A DNA stretch of 64,000 bases from Fibrobacter sp. UWB15. GTDB lineage: Bacteria; Fibrobacterota; Fibrobacteria; Fibrobacterales; Fibrobacteraceae. The notes beneath the pieces are model-generated. The model ran no database searches. It was not told the origin of the DNA and saw nothing but the letters and a program-made list of their open reading frames with translations. The DNA lies in contig NZ_FXBA01000002.1 of the NCBI RefSeq assembly GCF_900177705.1, forward strand, positions 292,510 through 356,509. The letters are read 5' to 3'. Made by a program: the position numbers and the translations under genes. Position 1 is the first letter of the stretch, and each line of letters opens with the position of its first letter. Below, one piece after another: positions 15,674 to 24,745 of this stretch.

Positions 15674-17908
15674 ATGAAGATTAAAAAAATTATCCCCTGC
15701 CTGCTCGCACTCGCTGCGGTGCCGGCACTCGCGGCAGCATCTACTGCCACCCCCAAGCGCATTGGCCCTGTCAGCTATTATGGCGCGCTCCACACCGACG
15801 GTGGCAAAATCGTCGGTGCCAAAAATGGCGAAGAAGCCATGATCCGCGGCATGAGCCTTTTCTGGTCCGACGCCACTGGCATGCCGTACTATAACAAGAA
15901 CGTGATTACTTGGGCAGCCGAAAACCTGCCCATGGACGTTTTCCGTTTTGCGATGGGCATTACCTACTACGATAGCGATGGTGGTACCAGCAACGCCCTC
16001 GACGAAGCATACTCCTACGCCGGTGCACCCGATGGCTATATGGGTATTATCGACCAGATGGTCGAAGCCGCCATCGAAAACGATATCTATATCATCATTG
16101 ACTGGCACAGCCACCGTGCCACCAACGAACAGAATATCGCAAAGACCTTCTTTGAACAGGTTGCCAAGAAGTACAAAGACGTTCCTAACGTCATTTACGA
16201 AATCTTCAATGAACCCGTAAGCCAGAGCTGGGATCAAGTGAAGGGTTACGCCAACAACATTGTTCCGCTCATCCGCAATAGTACCGACAACCTGGTTCTG
16301 GTCGGTACGCCGAGCTGGTCCCAGATGACCCAATACGGTGGTGTAAACGGCAAGAACGTGGGCTACGTGCTCCACTTCTACGCCGGAACCCATGGTGTAG
16401 GCACCTACGGTGGCCGCGCAACGCAAGCCAAGAATTCCGGCAATCCCGTGTTCATTACCGAATGGGGTACCACCAATGCCGACGGTGCTGGCAGCCCGAG
16501 CAGCGGCAGCACCCAGGAATGGATGAGCTTCATGGAAACGAACAAGATCAGTAACTGCAACTGGAGCTTGCGTGCAGTCGGTAGTAAATATGCCGTCAAT
16601 AACAAGCAAGAAACTTCCGCTATGTTCAGCGGCAGCGATGACTTGAACACGATCGGTAAGCTCAATGGCGCAAGCTACAGCGAATCTGGCAGGCTCGTCA
16701 AGGATTACCTTTCAAAGCATGCAACCGATTGGCCCAGCTTGTTCGCCAAGTCCCTGAAAACCGGTTCTTGCTCCTTTAACGCCACAACGGTTAAAGAATC
16801 CGCCGGCAGCGTTGCAAGCGTACTCAAGTCTGGCTGTTCTTACACATCCAGCAACGAAAATGTCGTGACCTCTACCGGCGATATCAAGAATTCCGGCTAC
16901 GTTATCATGACTGGCAACGACGGTTCCCAGTCCTTGGTTGTCGTTAGCGCCGAGGCTAAGCAGACTATTGCCGGTTTTACAGACCTCAAGTGCTACAACA
17001 ACGGAGATTGCAGCAAGAACAGAACCCAGAAATATTCTGGCGGCCAAAACATGGAATGGGTTGTCTCTGTTTCCAACACCACCGAAGAAGGCGCCAAGTT
17101 CACTCTGACCTCTCTTGATCCGAGCGTCGTCACGATCAAGACCGCCACCTGCTCTGACGCCTCCTGTTCGTCCCTACAAAAGGGCAAGCAAGTTGTCATG
17201 TATGAATTCAAGGGTTACGGTACCGCAAAGGTTGTAGCCACTGCCCCTGCAGCAGCAGGCTTCCCCGCCCTGCAAGACACGGTCGAAGTCAGCTTCCTCA
17301 AGGCTGTCAACAAGATTCACAGTAACTTTGGTAAGGGCGCCGACAAACAAGGCAACTTGACCGTCGCTTTTGGCGACACCAAGGCCAAGTTCTTACCGGA
17401 CACCGCCATTTACGAAAAGGCCAAGGTCACTTACACCTTTAATGGTAAAGAATCTTCTGATTACCTGACCAAGAATGGCAACGACCTCGTTGCCGGCAAC
17501 CAGAACGCCATCGTGATTGTTACCGGCCACGCCGACGAAACGGCGAACTACGGCGAAGTAACCCGTTCCTATACGGTTATCATTGGTGACGGTGCCTCTG
17601 CAGTGAACTTGGAAGAATACTACACCGAACTAATGAAGCAACAAGGCCAGCAACAGGAAGTCGGAATCTTCAAGACGAAGCCGACACTTCCGCTCCGTGC
17701 CACCATTGCTAACGCTCAGTTGCATGTCAACTCCAAGGAATCTGGTGACATTTACGTAGACGTGTTCTCGATCATGGGCCAGAAGGTCATCTCCAAGACC
17801 ATGAGCAACAACACAGCTCTCTCCCTCGAAAAGATTCCGACAGGCGCTTACCTGATCACCGTAAGACAGGGCGTCAAGCAGCTGAACATCAGGTGGACCA
17901 AGAAGTAA
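15674..17908 (+). CDS. GH5 endoglucanase with C-terminal modules and sorting-like tail
   Basis: A 744-residue secreted cellulase. Signal peptide 1-21. The GH5 barrel (about 30-345) contains RGMSLFW, the acid/base Glu180 in IFNEPVS and the nucleophile Glu263 in FITEWGTT, and it looks most like subfamily 2 endoglucanases that cut beta-1,4-glucan. Residues about 370-660 are beta-rich Ser/Thr-laden modules of unknown type with several cysteine pairs. The end (VDVFSIMGQKVISKT..IPTGAYLITV) is a type A sorting-like tail. It is transcribed divergently from the tailed secreted protein and ends in a strong terminator. I cannot assign it to a named Fibrobacter cellulase. Confidence 0.92.
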   Translation: MKIKKIIPCLLALAAVPALAAASTATPKRIGPVSYYGALHTDGGKIVGAKNGEEAMIRGMSLFWSDATGMPYYNKNVITWAAENLPMDVFRFAMGITYYDSDGGTSNALDEAYSYAGAPDGYMGIIDQMVEAAIENDIYIIIDWHSHRATNEQNIAKTFFEQVAKKYKDVPNVIYEIFNEPVSQSWDQVKGYANNIVPLIRNSTDNLVLVGTPSWSQMTQYGGVNGKNVGYVLHFYAGTHGVGTYGGRATQAKNSGNPVFITEWGTTNADGAGSPSSGSTQEWMSFMETNKISNCNWSLRAVGSKYAVNNKQETSAMFSGSDDLNTIGKLNGASYSESGRLVKDYLSKHATDWPSLFAKSLKTGSCSFNATTVKESAGSVASVLKSGCSYTSSNENVVTSTGDIKNSGYVIMTGNDGSQSLVVVSAEAKQTIAGFTDLKCYNNGDCSKNRTQKYSGGQNMEWVVSVSNTTEEGAKFTLTSLDPSVVTIKTATCSDASCSSLQKGKQVVMYEFKGYGTAKVVATAPAAAGFPALQDTVEVSFLKAVNKIHSNFGKGADKQGNLTVAFGDTKAKFLPDTAIYEKAKVTYTFNGKESSDYLTKNGNDLVAGNQNAIVIVTGHADETANYGEVTRSYTVIIGDGASAVNLEEYYTELMKQQGQQQEVGIFKTKPTLPLRATIANAQLHVNSKESGDIYVDVFSIMGQKVISKTMSNNTALSLEKIPTGAYLITVRQGVKQLNIRWTKK

Positions 17909-17934
17909 TCTAGACCTCAAGAAATTCCCTTAAA

Positions 17935-17967
17935 GAAAGCCGGGCGATATGCCCGGCTTTCTTTTTT
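17935..17967 (+). terminator. Terminator after the GH5 gene
   Basis: Perfect 11-bp stem GAAAGCCGGGC with loop GATAT, followed by a T-run (TTTTTT). Confidence 0.92.
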
Positions 17968-18104
17968 ACGATATATCGCTGCAAGCCGTAATATATCCCT
18001 AAACGAATGCAAACCCCTGTGTGAAGACATATCCTGAAGAATAAGCACAGAGGCGCACGTACAATCTCTATAATTGCACCAGCATACAAAAGAAAAGAAT
18101 AAAA

Positions 18105-18132
18105 AAAGATCCCGGCTGTTGCCGGGATCTTT
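18105..18132 (-). terminator. Terminator of the six-gene outer-membrane operon
   Basis: Stem AAAGATCCCGGC with loop TGTT, flanked by A and T runs so that it can stop transcription from both sides. It lies 22 bases after the stop of the GH18-like gene. Confidence 0.9.
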
Positions 18133-18153
18133 TAAGCTTTATTCTAAAGAGAA

Positions 18154-19209
18154 TTACTTCTTCTTGGCCTTGTAATTAACTTCAGGACGGAGCTGCAAAC
18201 CGATAGTTACCAAGAGGGAAACAATCGGTTCGTGATGGTCTTGCGAGAGGTCGTAAACCGCAACGCCAGCCATGCCATCGCTCTTGACCTGTTCGGCAAC
18301 AGCCTTCACCGAAGGAATACCCATGAACACGATGGTTTCGGCATCGCTCACGGCCACTTCGGACTTGGAAGAAGCATCGAAGGTCACCTTGTATTCCGGA
18401 GAATCGAACTTGCCCATGAGTTCAGCATAAGACACGTAACCTTCGTTACCGCTACCTGTACCCTGGTGAGAAGTTCCGAGGCCCTTAGCACCGCTCCAAG
18501 TCTTACCATAAAGGAAGATTACCGGCACGAGCAAGTCGCCATTCACGCCGGCGCCCTTCACAGCATCCAAGGTTTCTTCGATAGATTTAGCACTCTGGTT
18601 CGGAACCACAGAGGAATTATCTTCGGTCATCTGGTCTGCCATGAACACGTCCACGTAGGCGAGGCGGTTCAGAGCGTCAGCCTTGTAGGCATCCATGCCG
18701 GCAGCCGGATAAATCACGGCGGTCACCGGAGCGCCCGAAAGGCCATCGACCAAGGCGTTCAACAACTTGGCGTAATCCTCAGCATCTTCAGCCGTCACGT
18801 TCTGCCAGTCGAGTTCTACACCATCGCCACCGTTTGCAGAAAGCCAGCTAGAGACATTCGATACAAACGTCGGCAGAAGTTCTTCGGAAGAAGCGATAGC
18901 CTTCAAGTAGCCTTCGTTTTCGATACCACCCACAGAAACAATCAACTTCACGTTGTTGTCCTTGGACATCTGCACGAGCGTCTTGAAGTTTTCAGCATCG
19001 TTTTCATCCGCAAAAGCAACAGAGCCATCTTCACCGGCAGCGAGGCCGACATAGTGAATATCTGTCACGAAGTTATAGCGGATATCTTTCGGATAAAACT
19101 GAGAATACTGGCTCCAGTAGGGGTAAAAGCCAACTACCTTATCGGCAGCAGCCTGGGCTGTAACAGCAGCCCCAAGAGCAAGAGACAAAAGAATCGGTTT
19201 AATATTCAT
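18154..19209 (-). CDS. GH18-like secreted protein lacking the catalytic Glu
   Basis: A 351-residue exported protein (signal peptide to about residue 21) with a GH18 chitinase-type barrel: VVGFYPYWSQ, KLIVSVGG, and the active-site strand GGDGVELDWQN (127-137). The family motif is DGxDxDWE; here the catalytic Glu is Gln136 (codon CAG) and the second Asp is Glu132. It is therefore probably not a hydrolase but may bind a polysaccharide in the old active-site groove. It is the last gene of a six-gene operon with three outer-membrane barrels. No membrane anchor is visible after the signal, so it is periplasmic or released. Confidence 0.85.
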   Translation of the reverse strand: MNIKPILLSLALGAAVTAQAAADKVVGFYPYWSQYSQFYPKDIRYNFVTDIHYVGLAAGEDGSVAFADENDAENFKTLVQMSKDNNVKLIVSVGGIENEGYLKAIASSEELLPTFVSNVSSWLSANGGDGVELDWQNVTAEDAEDYAKLLNALVDGLSGAPVTAVIYPAAGMDAYKADALNRLAYVDVFMADQMTEDNSSVVPNQSAKSIEETLDAVKGAGVNGDLLVPVIFLYGKTWSGAKGLGTSHQGTGSGNEGYVSYAELMGKFDSPEYKVTFDASSKSEVAVSDAETIVFMGIPSVKAVAEQVKSDGMAGVAVYDLSQDHHEPIVSLLVTIGLQLRPEVNYKAKKK

Positions 19210-19223
19210 AAATTCACCTCTTC

Positions 19224-20186
19224 CTAATTAAGTTCGCGGGGTTCGCCGTTATCGTCGCAATAGAGTTTGGTCATCGGATACACTGCCGTCTCAGTATAAG
19301 TGAGCGTTTCCGGATCAAGTTCGTAAAGAAGCTTGCCGAGGTTGTCGCCTTCCTTGCAACGTCTGTATGCCCAGCCATGATCCTGGCCGTATACGGAATA
19401 CTGATAGCTAATGGCGAACAAATCCGGTTGGTAGGCAGCGAGCAGATCCCAGTCCGTCAAGACATCCACAAAGTTAAAGCTCTTTGCGGCTTTGACCAAA
19501 GCCGGATTCACAACGCCTTCAACAGGGACCAGATTCACACCGATAGAATCCTTGTTTACACGGATCTTCAAACCCGCTTCAGTAGGCTTGTCAGTTTTGG
19601 TGTTGATTTCATAGTCTGCAGCGGCATAAACCGTGGCTTCACCCGTACAAGAAGAATCAGCGTAGGCGCTCACTTCAGAAATTGCAGCGTCTGCATCGTA
19701 CTTGATAGAGCCCTTGGAGCTTTCGGGGCAGAGCCAAACCTTGACGAACTTGGCTTCGGCATCGGCCTTGTCCTTCACGCCCACAGTAAGCGTATCGGAA
19801 GTTTCTGCGTAAACGACTTCTTCCTTGGTCGAAGCCGACAAGGTAGCGTTCCAGTCAGCTTCGGTATAGCCGGCGTAAACCGTCACGATTTTATGGATCG
19901 TAGCAGTATCGGCTTCAAATGCGGCTTCGTCAGCAGCCTTTGCTGCTTTATACTCATTGAAAAGACCTGCCTCACGGGCAGCGGCTTCTGCGTTCGCATT
20001 ATGGAGAGAGACAAAGTCCTTAATCTGGACACGCAGCAGTTCCGGATGAAGAGCCATATACTCATTAACGTCAAAATCAGACGGAAGGTTGCCTTTCAGA
20101 GCTTCGTCTTCGTCTACAGCCATAGAGGAGCAACCCACCAAAGCCGAGGCAACCGCAATCGAGAATAAAATTTTAAAGTTTTTCAT
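19224..20186 (-). CDS. Operon lipoprotein of unknown function
   Basis: A 320-residue lipoprotein (lipobox ASALVGC, Cys19). The N-terminal 100 residues are acidic and helical, rich in Ala and Glu. The rest is mixed, with four cysteines (WLCPES, SSCTGE, RRCKEG, LYCDDN) able to form two disulfides. I recognise no domain. It is the fifth gene of the outer-membrane operon, 11 bases after the barrel gene and 14 bases before the GH18-like gene. By position it could be a lipid-anchored partner of the barrels, in the manner of surface glycan-binding lipoproteins; this is inference. Confidence 0.8.
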   Translation of the reverse strand: MKNFKILFSIAVASALVGCSSMAVDEDEALKGNLPSDFDVNEYMALHPELLRVQIKDFVSLHNANAEAAAREAGLFNEYKAAKAADEAAFEADTATIHKIVTVYAGYTEADWNATLSASTKEEVVYAETSDTLTVGVKDKADAEAKFVKVWLCPESSKGSIKYDADAAISEVSAYADSSCTGEATVYAAADYEINTKTDKPTEAGLKIRVNKDSIGVNLVPVEGVVNPALVKAAKSFNFVDVLTDWDLLAAYQPDLFAISYQYSVYGQDHGWAYRRCKEGDNLGKLLYELDPETLTYTETAVYPMTKLYCDDNGEPRELN

Positions 20187-20197
20187 TGCAATACCTC

Positions 20198-22375
20198 TTA
20201 GAAGTTCACCGTCACATCGGCAATAATTACACTCTTGTCAATCGCCAATTCTGCAGGATTCATCTGGAGAGCGGCTTCGCCAGTCAGAGGATCAAGAACA
20301 GGGGCGCCGGTTTCGTCGAGCATCGCGCTAGCCGAAACGTACGAAATCTTGTCCGTGAGGAGTCCGTATTGCACCGACAGGTAAGAATGCGGAGCAATCT
20401 TAATCTTCGGACCCACAAGAAGCATCGATTCCTCAGCCTTGTTGACAGAGGCGAGATTAGAAACAAACAGCGGAACGCCGAATTCACGAGTCGACATCTG
20501 GTAGCCGGCCAAGAGGGCCACCGGGCCAATCACGTCGATATTGGCGCCAGCCATGATGCGATCGTTCTTACGCTGGAAACCCTTGTCTTCTTCGGTGTGG
20601 TCGTAAGAGCCCTGGAGCTTGATCTTGCGATCCAGTCCAAAGAGGCGGCCGAAATCAACGCCAAGGCCAGCAGCATAGCGAGTGAACTTGACTTCTTCGA
20701 TATCGGAGTTCACCGTCGAAATCATGCCAAAGAGAGCGTTCAATTCAACAGCGTCGTTCCAAGAGAGGTCCAGGTTCACGTTCAGGCCCTTGCGGTCGCC
20801 AGTTGCAACACCGAACGGGAGAGCCATATCGTTTGCCGGATCCAGATAGAGAAGTTCCGCTTGAATTTCGCGAGCCTTCTTGACATCGGCATTGTAGCCG
20901 TTGCGGTAGAAATGAGCGTTCTTGTAGTTGTTGTACAGGCGGAAATACATGTTGCCCGATTCAGCCTGATCCGTGATGGCGTTCTTGGAATTGGACGTCA
21001 TCAGGTTGCCTGCATAGAGCGGGTTGGAATTATAAACCGTCATGTACATGTTTTCGAGGCTAGACATACCGAAATTGTCAATCAGGCTTGCAGCGCTGTT
21101 GTCGCCATACAGGGCGTTCGCGTTGAGCACCGTGGCACCACCGCGGTAAACCGGGCTAGAAGCCATTTCGCTCCAGAACTTTTCGTCGTTCTGCAAGTAC
21201 ATCACCTTAAGGGTTCCTTCGATACCGGCAAGATCGATCGTAGCAAACGGTTCCACATAGAATGCATTACCATCAACAGTACCCAAGTCTTCGTTGAAAT
21301 CCGTTGCTTCGGTCGTTTCGTTCACCTTCACATAGACAAAGGATGTGTCACGACGGTTGGTCAGAGCCGGGTCCAGGACCACCATGAATTCATTCAGTTC
21401 GTAGAACTGCTTTTTCTCGTTCTTGATGTAATCACGGGATGATTCAAGCGAGCTCATGGCAAATTCGCCGTTCAAGCCGAAACCGAACGAAGAATTCTTG
21501 AGGAGTTCCTTGGAATCGAAACCGGCTTCGATAGAAAGCACAGAGTTGTCTTCGTAATAGACCGTATCATTTGTGGAAATCTTACGAGAGCGACGGCTCT
21601 TGACGCGGTCGAACACATCGGTGTAGTTCACACCCAAGTGTGCGCCATAGGCATCGGCACCGAGACGGAGACCGTAGAAGTAGCGGTCGGTCCAGTCGAA
21701 GTCAAAGAAAACCTGGTCAGTCTTCTTGGCAGCGTCACGCATACGAGCGCCAGTGACCTGAGCGTGAATATCGCTCATGGGGCCAACATTACCGCTATGG
21801 AAGTCGGCATTAAGACCCTGCATCAAGCGGCGGCTTGTGGTATCCAGGTTGCGCTGGGCCAAAGCTTCAACACGCTTTTCGGCAAAGATTTCGGGTTCCT
21901 GGAGCAGCTTCTGCTGCGGAGTATACAAGGTGTACGGCGTATAGCCAACGCGCATGTAACCCAAGTTGAAATCCAGGTGCTTGTTCAAGATCGAGCCGTC
22001 GTAGCTAAACCAGTGACCAATGACGGGGTTGTTGTTTTCGTCATAGGCGTTCTGCCAATCCTTGTGCAAGCGGAGCTGAATCGTTGCGCGGGTTTCTGCG
22101 CTCGGATGAGCCGTGAGCACCAAATTAGCATCGGTGTAAGCCTGGTTTTCTTGCGTCGGGGACTTGTCGCTGAACTGGTCAGACTTGGCCATAGAAGTAA
22201 GGCCGCCCGCCTTGACCGTTCCATTAAACTTGAGACCCAAAACAGAGGCGCTCAAGGAATCAAGTTTCTGCAAAAGCGAAGTCTGCTGGGCTTCGACACT
22301 TTCGCCTTCTGCGAAAGCCGTTGCTGCAGAGAACAAGATGGCAGAGGTAAGAGCAATTTTCTTAGTAAGCATCAT
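20198..22375 (-). CDS. Outer-membrane beta-barrel protein (third barrel of operon)
   Basis: About 725 residues with signal peptide, a short coiled-coil-like start (QQTSLLQKLDSLSASVLGL), then long stretches of alternating hydrophobic residues typical of a large barrel. It ends in Phe (VIIADVTVNF), the usual signal for the BAM machine. A segment with TLYTPQQKLLQEPEIFAEKR is also found in the second barrel (LTLFLPSLDIMYEPQIFARKR), so the two are paralogues. The start at 22375 is preferred because GGGAGG stands 8 bases before it; the upstream ATG at 22381 is only 2 bases from that site. No plug or TonB box is visible, so it is porin-like rather than SusC-like. Confidence 0.8.
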   Translation of the reverse strand: MMLTKKIALTSAILFSAATAFAEGESVEAQQTSLLQKLDSLSASVLGLKFNGTVKAGGLTSMAKSDQFSDKSPTQENQAYTDANLVLTAHPSAETRATIQLRLHKDWQNAYDENNNPVIGHWFSYDGSILNKHLDFNLGYMRVGYTPYTLYTPQQKLLQEPEIFAEKRVEALAQRNLDTTSRRLMQGLNADFHSGNVGPMSDIHAQVTGARMRDAAKKTDQVFFDFDWTDRYFYGLRLGADAYGAHLGVNYTDVFDRVKSRRSRKISTNDTVYYEDNSVLSIEAGFDSKELLKNSSFGFGLNGEFAMSSLESSRDYIKNEKKQFYELNEFMVVLDPALTNRRDTSFVYVKVNETTEATDFNEDLGTVDGNAFYVEPFATIDLAGIEGTLKVMYLQNDEKFWSEMASSPVYRGGATVLNANALYGDNSAASLIDNFGMSSLENMYMTVYNSNPLYAGNLMTSNSKNAITDQAESGNMYFRLYNNYKNAHFYRNGYNADVKKAREIQAELLYLDPANDMALPFGVATGDRKGLNVNLDLSWNDAVELNALFGMISTVNSDIEEVKFTRYAAGLGVDFGRLFGLDRKIKLQGSYDHTEEDKGFQRKNDRIMAGANIDVIGPVALLAGYQMSTREFGVPLFVSNLASVNKAEESMLLVGPKIKIAPHSYLSVQYGLLTDKISYVSASAMLDETGAPVLDPLTGEAALQMNPAELAIDKSVIIADVTVNF

Positions 22376-22390
22376 TTTCATACCCTCCCA

Positions 22391-24730
22391 TTAAAATTCC
22401 ACGTTAATGGAGGCTTCAAGGACCATCTGAGAGAATTCACTCTTGAACACTCCAGAGACGTCCTTTGTAACATCATAGTAGTCCGGAATGTTCACTGCAC
22501 CTTCGGAAGAACCCTGCTGAACAAGATTCATGGTGTTGTATTCATTCGAGACATTGATCATACCGAAGTTAACCGCAAGCCATGCATCGGGAGCGATGTT
22601 GTAGTCGAGACCGACCATCCACTGCATCTGTTCGCCCTTCATCAAAGGAGCGGCTGCAGAGTAGGGGTTGTTGTCGATGTTTTCGTATTCGGTGTTAATC
22701 ATCTGGAAACCAGCATTAAAGCCGAGGCGCGGCAGGTACTGCACGTAGAGGCCCGCGTTAATGAAGTCGGACTTGAGGGAGGTCTTCTTGTCAGCCTTGC
22801 CCAAAGCAACCCAACCATCGGTATCCATGGTGCGTTCGGAATGCTTATAGGAACCGGAAATTTCAAGAGGCTTGCTGAAGCCGAGCATCTTGAAGATGTC
22901 GATCTTTGCGCCGCCGCCGAATTCCGTATACTGGGCAGCCTTGTAGGTCAGTACTTCGGGAACAGCGACTTCGTTCACGACATTATAGTGCATAAAGGAC
23001 TGACCCTTGACCTGATTGAACATGCTGAAGAGGCCCTGGACTTCAACGAATTCCTTGAAGTTAGCGACCAGGTTTACTCGGGCACCCACGCGGTTTGCCG
23101 TAGCAAGGCCGTACGGGAGAGCCATCTGCAGAGCCGGATCCAAGAGGTATTCCATCAGGGCCAGCTGGTTGCGAGTATAGACGTTCGTGGTCCAGGAATT
23201 CTTGTTGTAGTTCGCAATGTTGTAGCTATTCACTTCGCTACCCTTGAAAGCGTCATCGTTGGTGTTGAGGGTAGTCGCCACCGGGCTGAACTTGGGAGTG
23301 AAGTTATAGAGAGCATCGAAAGAAGAATACAGCGGAGAGTTCACGCCATACTTGACCGTCTGACCATCCTTATCGGAGTTTTGGACGCGTTGGGCGAAGA
23401 ATCTCGGAGACTGGGCAAGATTGTTGAACCATGCGCTGTCGTTCATAATGAAGTCAACGGCAAGGCGGGCTCCCCAACTATCAGTCTTGTAGCCCAAATT
23501 GGCATTCACCAAGAGAGCGATGCCGGATTCCTTTTCGTTATGGAATCCTGCAGAGTCCACATAGAGTTCGTCGTCGTCATTCTTCAGGTAAGCAATACGC
23601 GGAGTCCCTTCGTAAGTAGTCAAGTCTTCGATCGGGTTGTCGTCTTCGTCAACCAGAACCGGAGAACCGTCGGCGTTCTTTTGGTAAGCCAGAGCAGAGT
23701 CCGGATAGTAGACTTTGTCGTTAGACATCGCGAATTCACCCGTCACGTCAAGAATCAAGTTCTTGTTGTTCATGAGGGAGGCGACATCGGCACCGATACG
23801 GCCACTGACGATGAAGGTTTCCTGCGGGTTGGGTTCGAACGGGTTGATCGAAACCGTATCGTAGGCAGAGCTCACGTCGTTTCTCGGATGGCGGTAACCA
23901 TAAGTGTAGCTGTCTTCGTTATCGAAGATGTACATCGGAGTCACACCCAAGTACAAGGAACGGTTGAGCGGCAGCATTTCAAAGTTGCCGGCTGCAACGA
24001 ACTTGTCCATGTTGGCTGACTGCGAAGCGCCCCAAATGGCGTCATTAGGCAAGATGTTGCCTTCGGCACCGGAAAGGTCAAGCACAGCCGTACGGTTGAT
24101 TCGTGCAAACAAGCCTTCTGCACGGACTTCACCGAGAGCAGAACCTAAATCGGCACGGAACTGGAGGTTTGCACCCTGCAAGTTGCGCTGGTTCCCTTCG
24201 AGGAACTGTTCATGTTCTGCCATGTAACGCTTGCGAGCGAAAATCTGCGGTTCGTACATGATGTCGAGGCTCGGCAGGAACAAAGTCAGCGGAGAGTATT
24301 CCTGACGGAAGTCACCCACGACCCAGTAGAAATTGTTGCCAAGGTTGCCTTCGGCATTGAGCCATGCCACGGAAATCGACTTGGCGGCAGAGGCGAAGTA
24401 TTCCTGCATGCCGGCTTCAAGGCGAAGTGTTGCATTGGCACGGACATTTTCCCAAGGACGGAAACCAAAGTTCAGGTCCGCCGTAACGAATTCATCTTTT
24501 TCCACATTCGGCATGTGGTTGATGCCCGTAGGGTCGTTATCGGTACTGAATCTGGACGTCTGGGCTACAGCCCTAATGCTACCGGTGATTTCGACACCAC
24601 GCTTTGCGTTGGCGGAATCAACCTTGCTCTCAATCAATTCCTGATTTTCTACAACCGAGGCTGCAGAAGCGGCCATAGAGGCAGCGAGGATAGCGGCAAA
24701 AGTCTTTTTCATATTCATAGTCTTTTTCAT
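22391..24730 (-). CDS. Outer-membrane beta-barrel protein (second barrel of operon)
   Basis: A porin-like barrel of about 779 residues, paralogous to the next gene downstream. It has a signal peptide, regular amphipathic strands with aromatic girdles and a C-terminal Phe (MVLEASINVEF). The start is the ATG at 24730 with GGGGGT ahead. The first six codons are duplicated by an 18-bp repeat (24701-24734), giving two possible in-frame starts, both followed by the same signal peptide. It lies about 15 bases from each neighbour. By context it is likely to act in binding or taking up cellulose products at the surface. Confidence 0.8.
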   Translation of the reverse strand: MKKTMNMKKTFAAILAASMAASAASVVENQELIESKVDSANAKRGVEITGSIRAVAQTSRFSTDNDPTGINHMPNVEKDEFVTADLNFGFRPWENVRANATLRLEAGMQEYFASAAKSISVAWLNAEGNLGNNFYWVVGDFRQEYSPLTLFLPSLDIMYEPQIFARKRYMAEHEQFLEGNQRNLQGANLQFRADLGSALGEVRAEGLFARINRTAVLDLSGAEGNILPNDAIWGASQSANMDKFVAAGNFEMLPLNRSLYLGVTPMYIFDNEDSYTYGYRHPRNDVSSAYDTVSINPFEPNPQETFIVSGRIGADVASLMNNKNLILDVTGEFAMSNDKVYYPDSALAYQKNADGSPVLVDEDDNPIEDLTTYEGTPRIAYLKNDDDELYVDSAGFHNEKESGIALLVNANLGYKTDSWGARLAVDFIMNDSAWFNNLAQSPRFFAQRVQNSDKDGQTVKYGVNSPLYSSFDALYNFTPKFSPVATTLNTNDDAFKGSEVNSYNIANYNKNSWTTNVYTRNQLALMEYLLDPALQMALPYGLATANRVGARVNLVANFKEFVEVQGLFSMFNQVKGQSFMHYNVVNEVAVPEVLTYKAAQYTEFGGGAKIDIFKMLGFSKPLEISGSYKHSERTMDTDGWVALGKADKKTSLKSDFINAGLYVQYLPRLGFNAGFQMINTEYENIDNNPYSAAAPLMKGEQMQWMVGLDYNIAPDAWLAVNFGMINVSNEYNTMNLVQQGSSEGAVNIPDYYDVTKDVSGVFKSEFSQMVLEASINVEF

Positions 24731-24745
24731 ATTCAGCACCCCCTA

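Noticed and set aside
15503..16609. Minus-strand frame of 368 codons opposite the GH5 gene
   Set aside because: It overlaps a well-supported cellulase in the opposite frame and has no recognisable motif.
18041..18085. Possible fourth copy of the AGCCGAGAG element (shares GAGGCGCACGTA)
   Set aside because: Only 12 bases match and the other words are absent.
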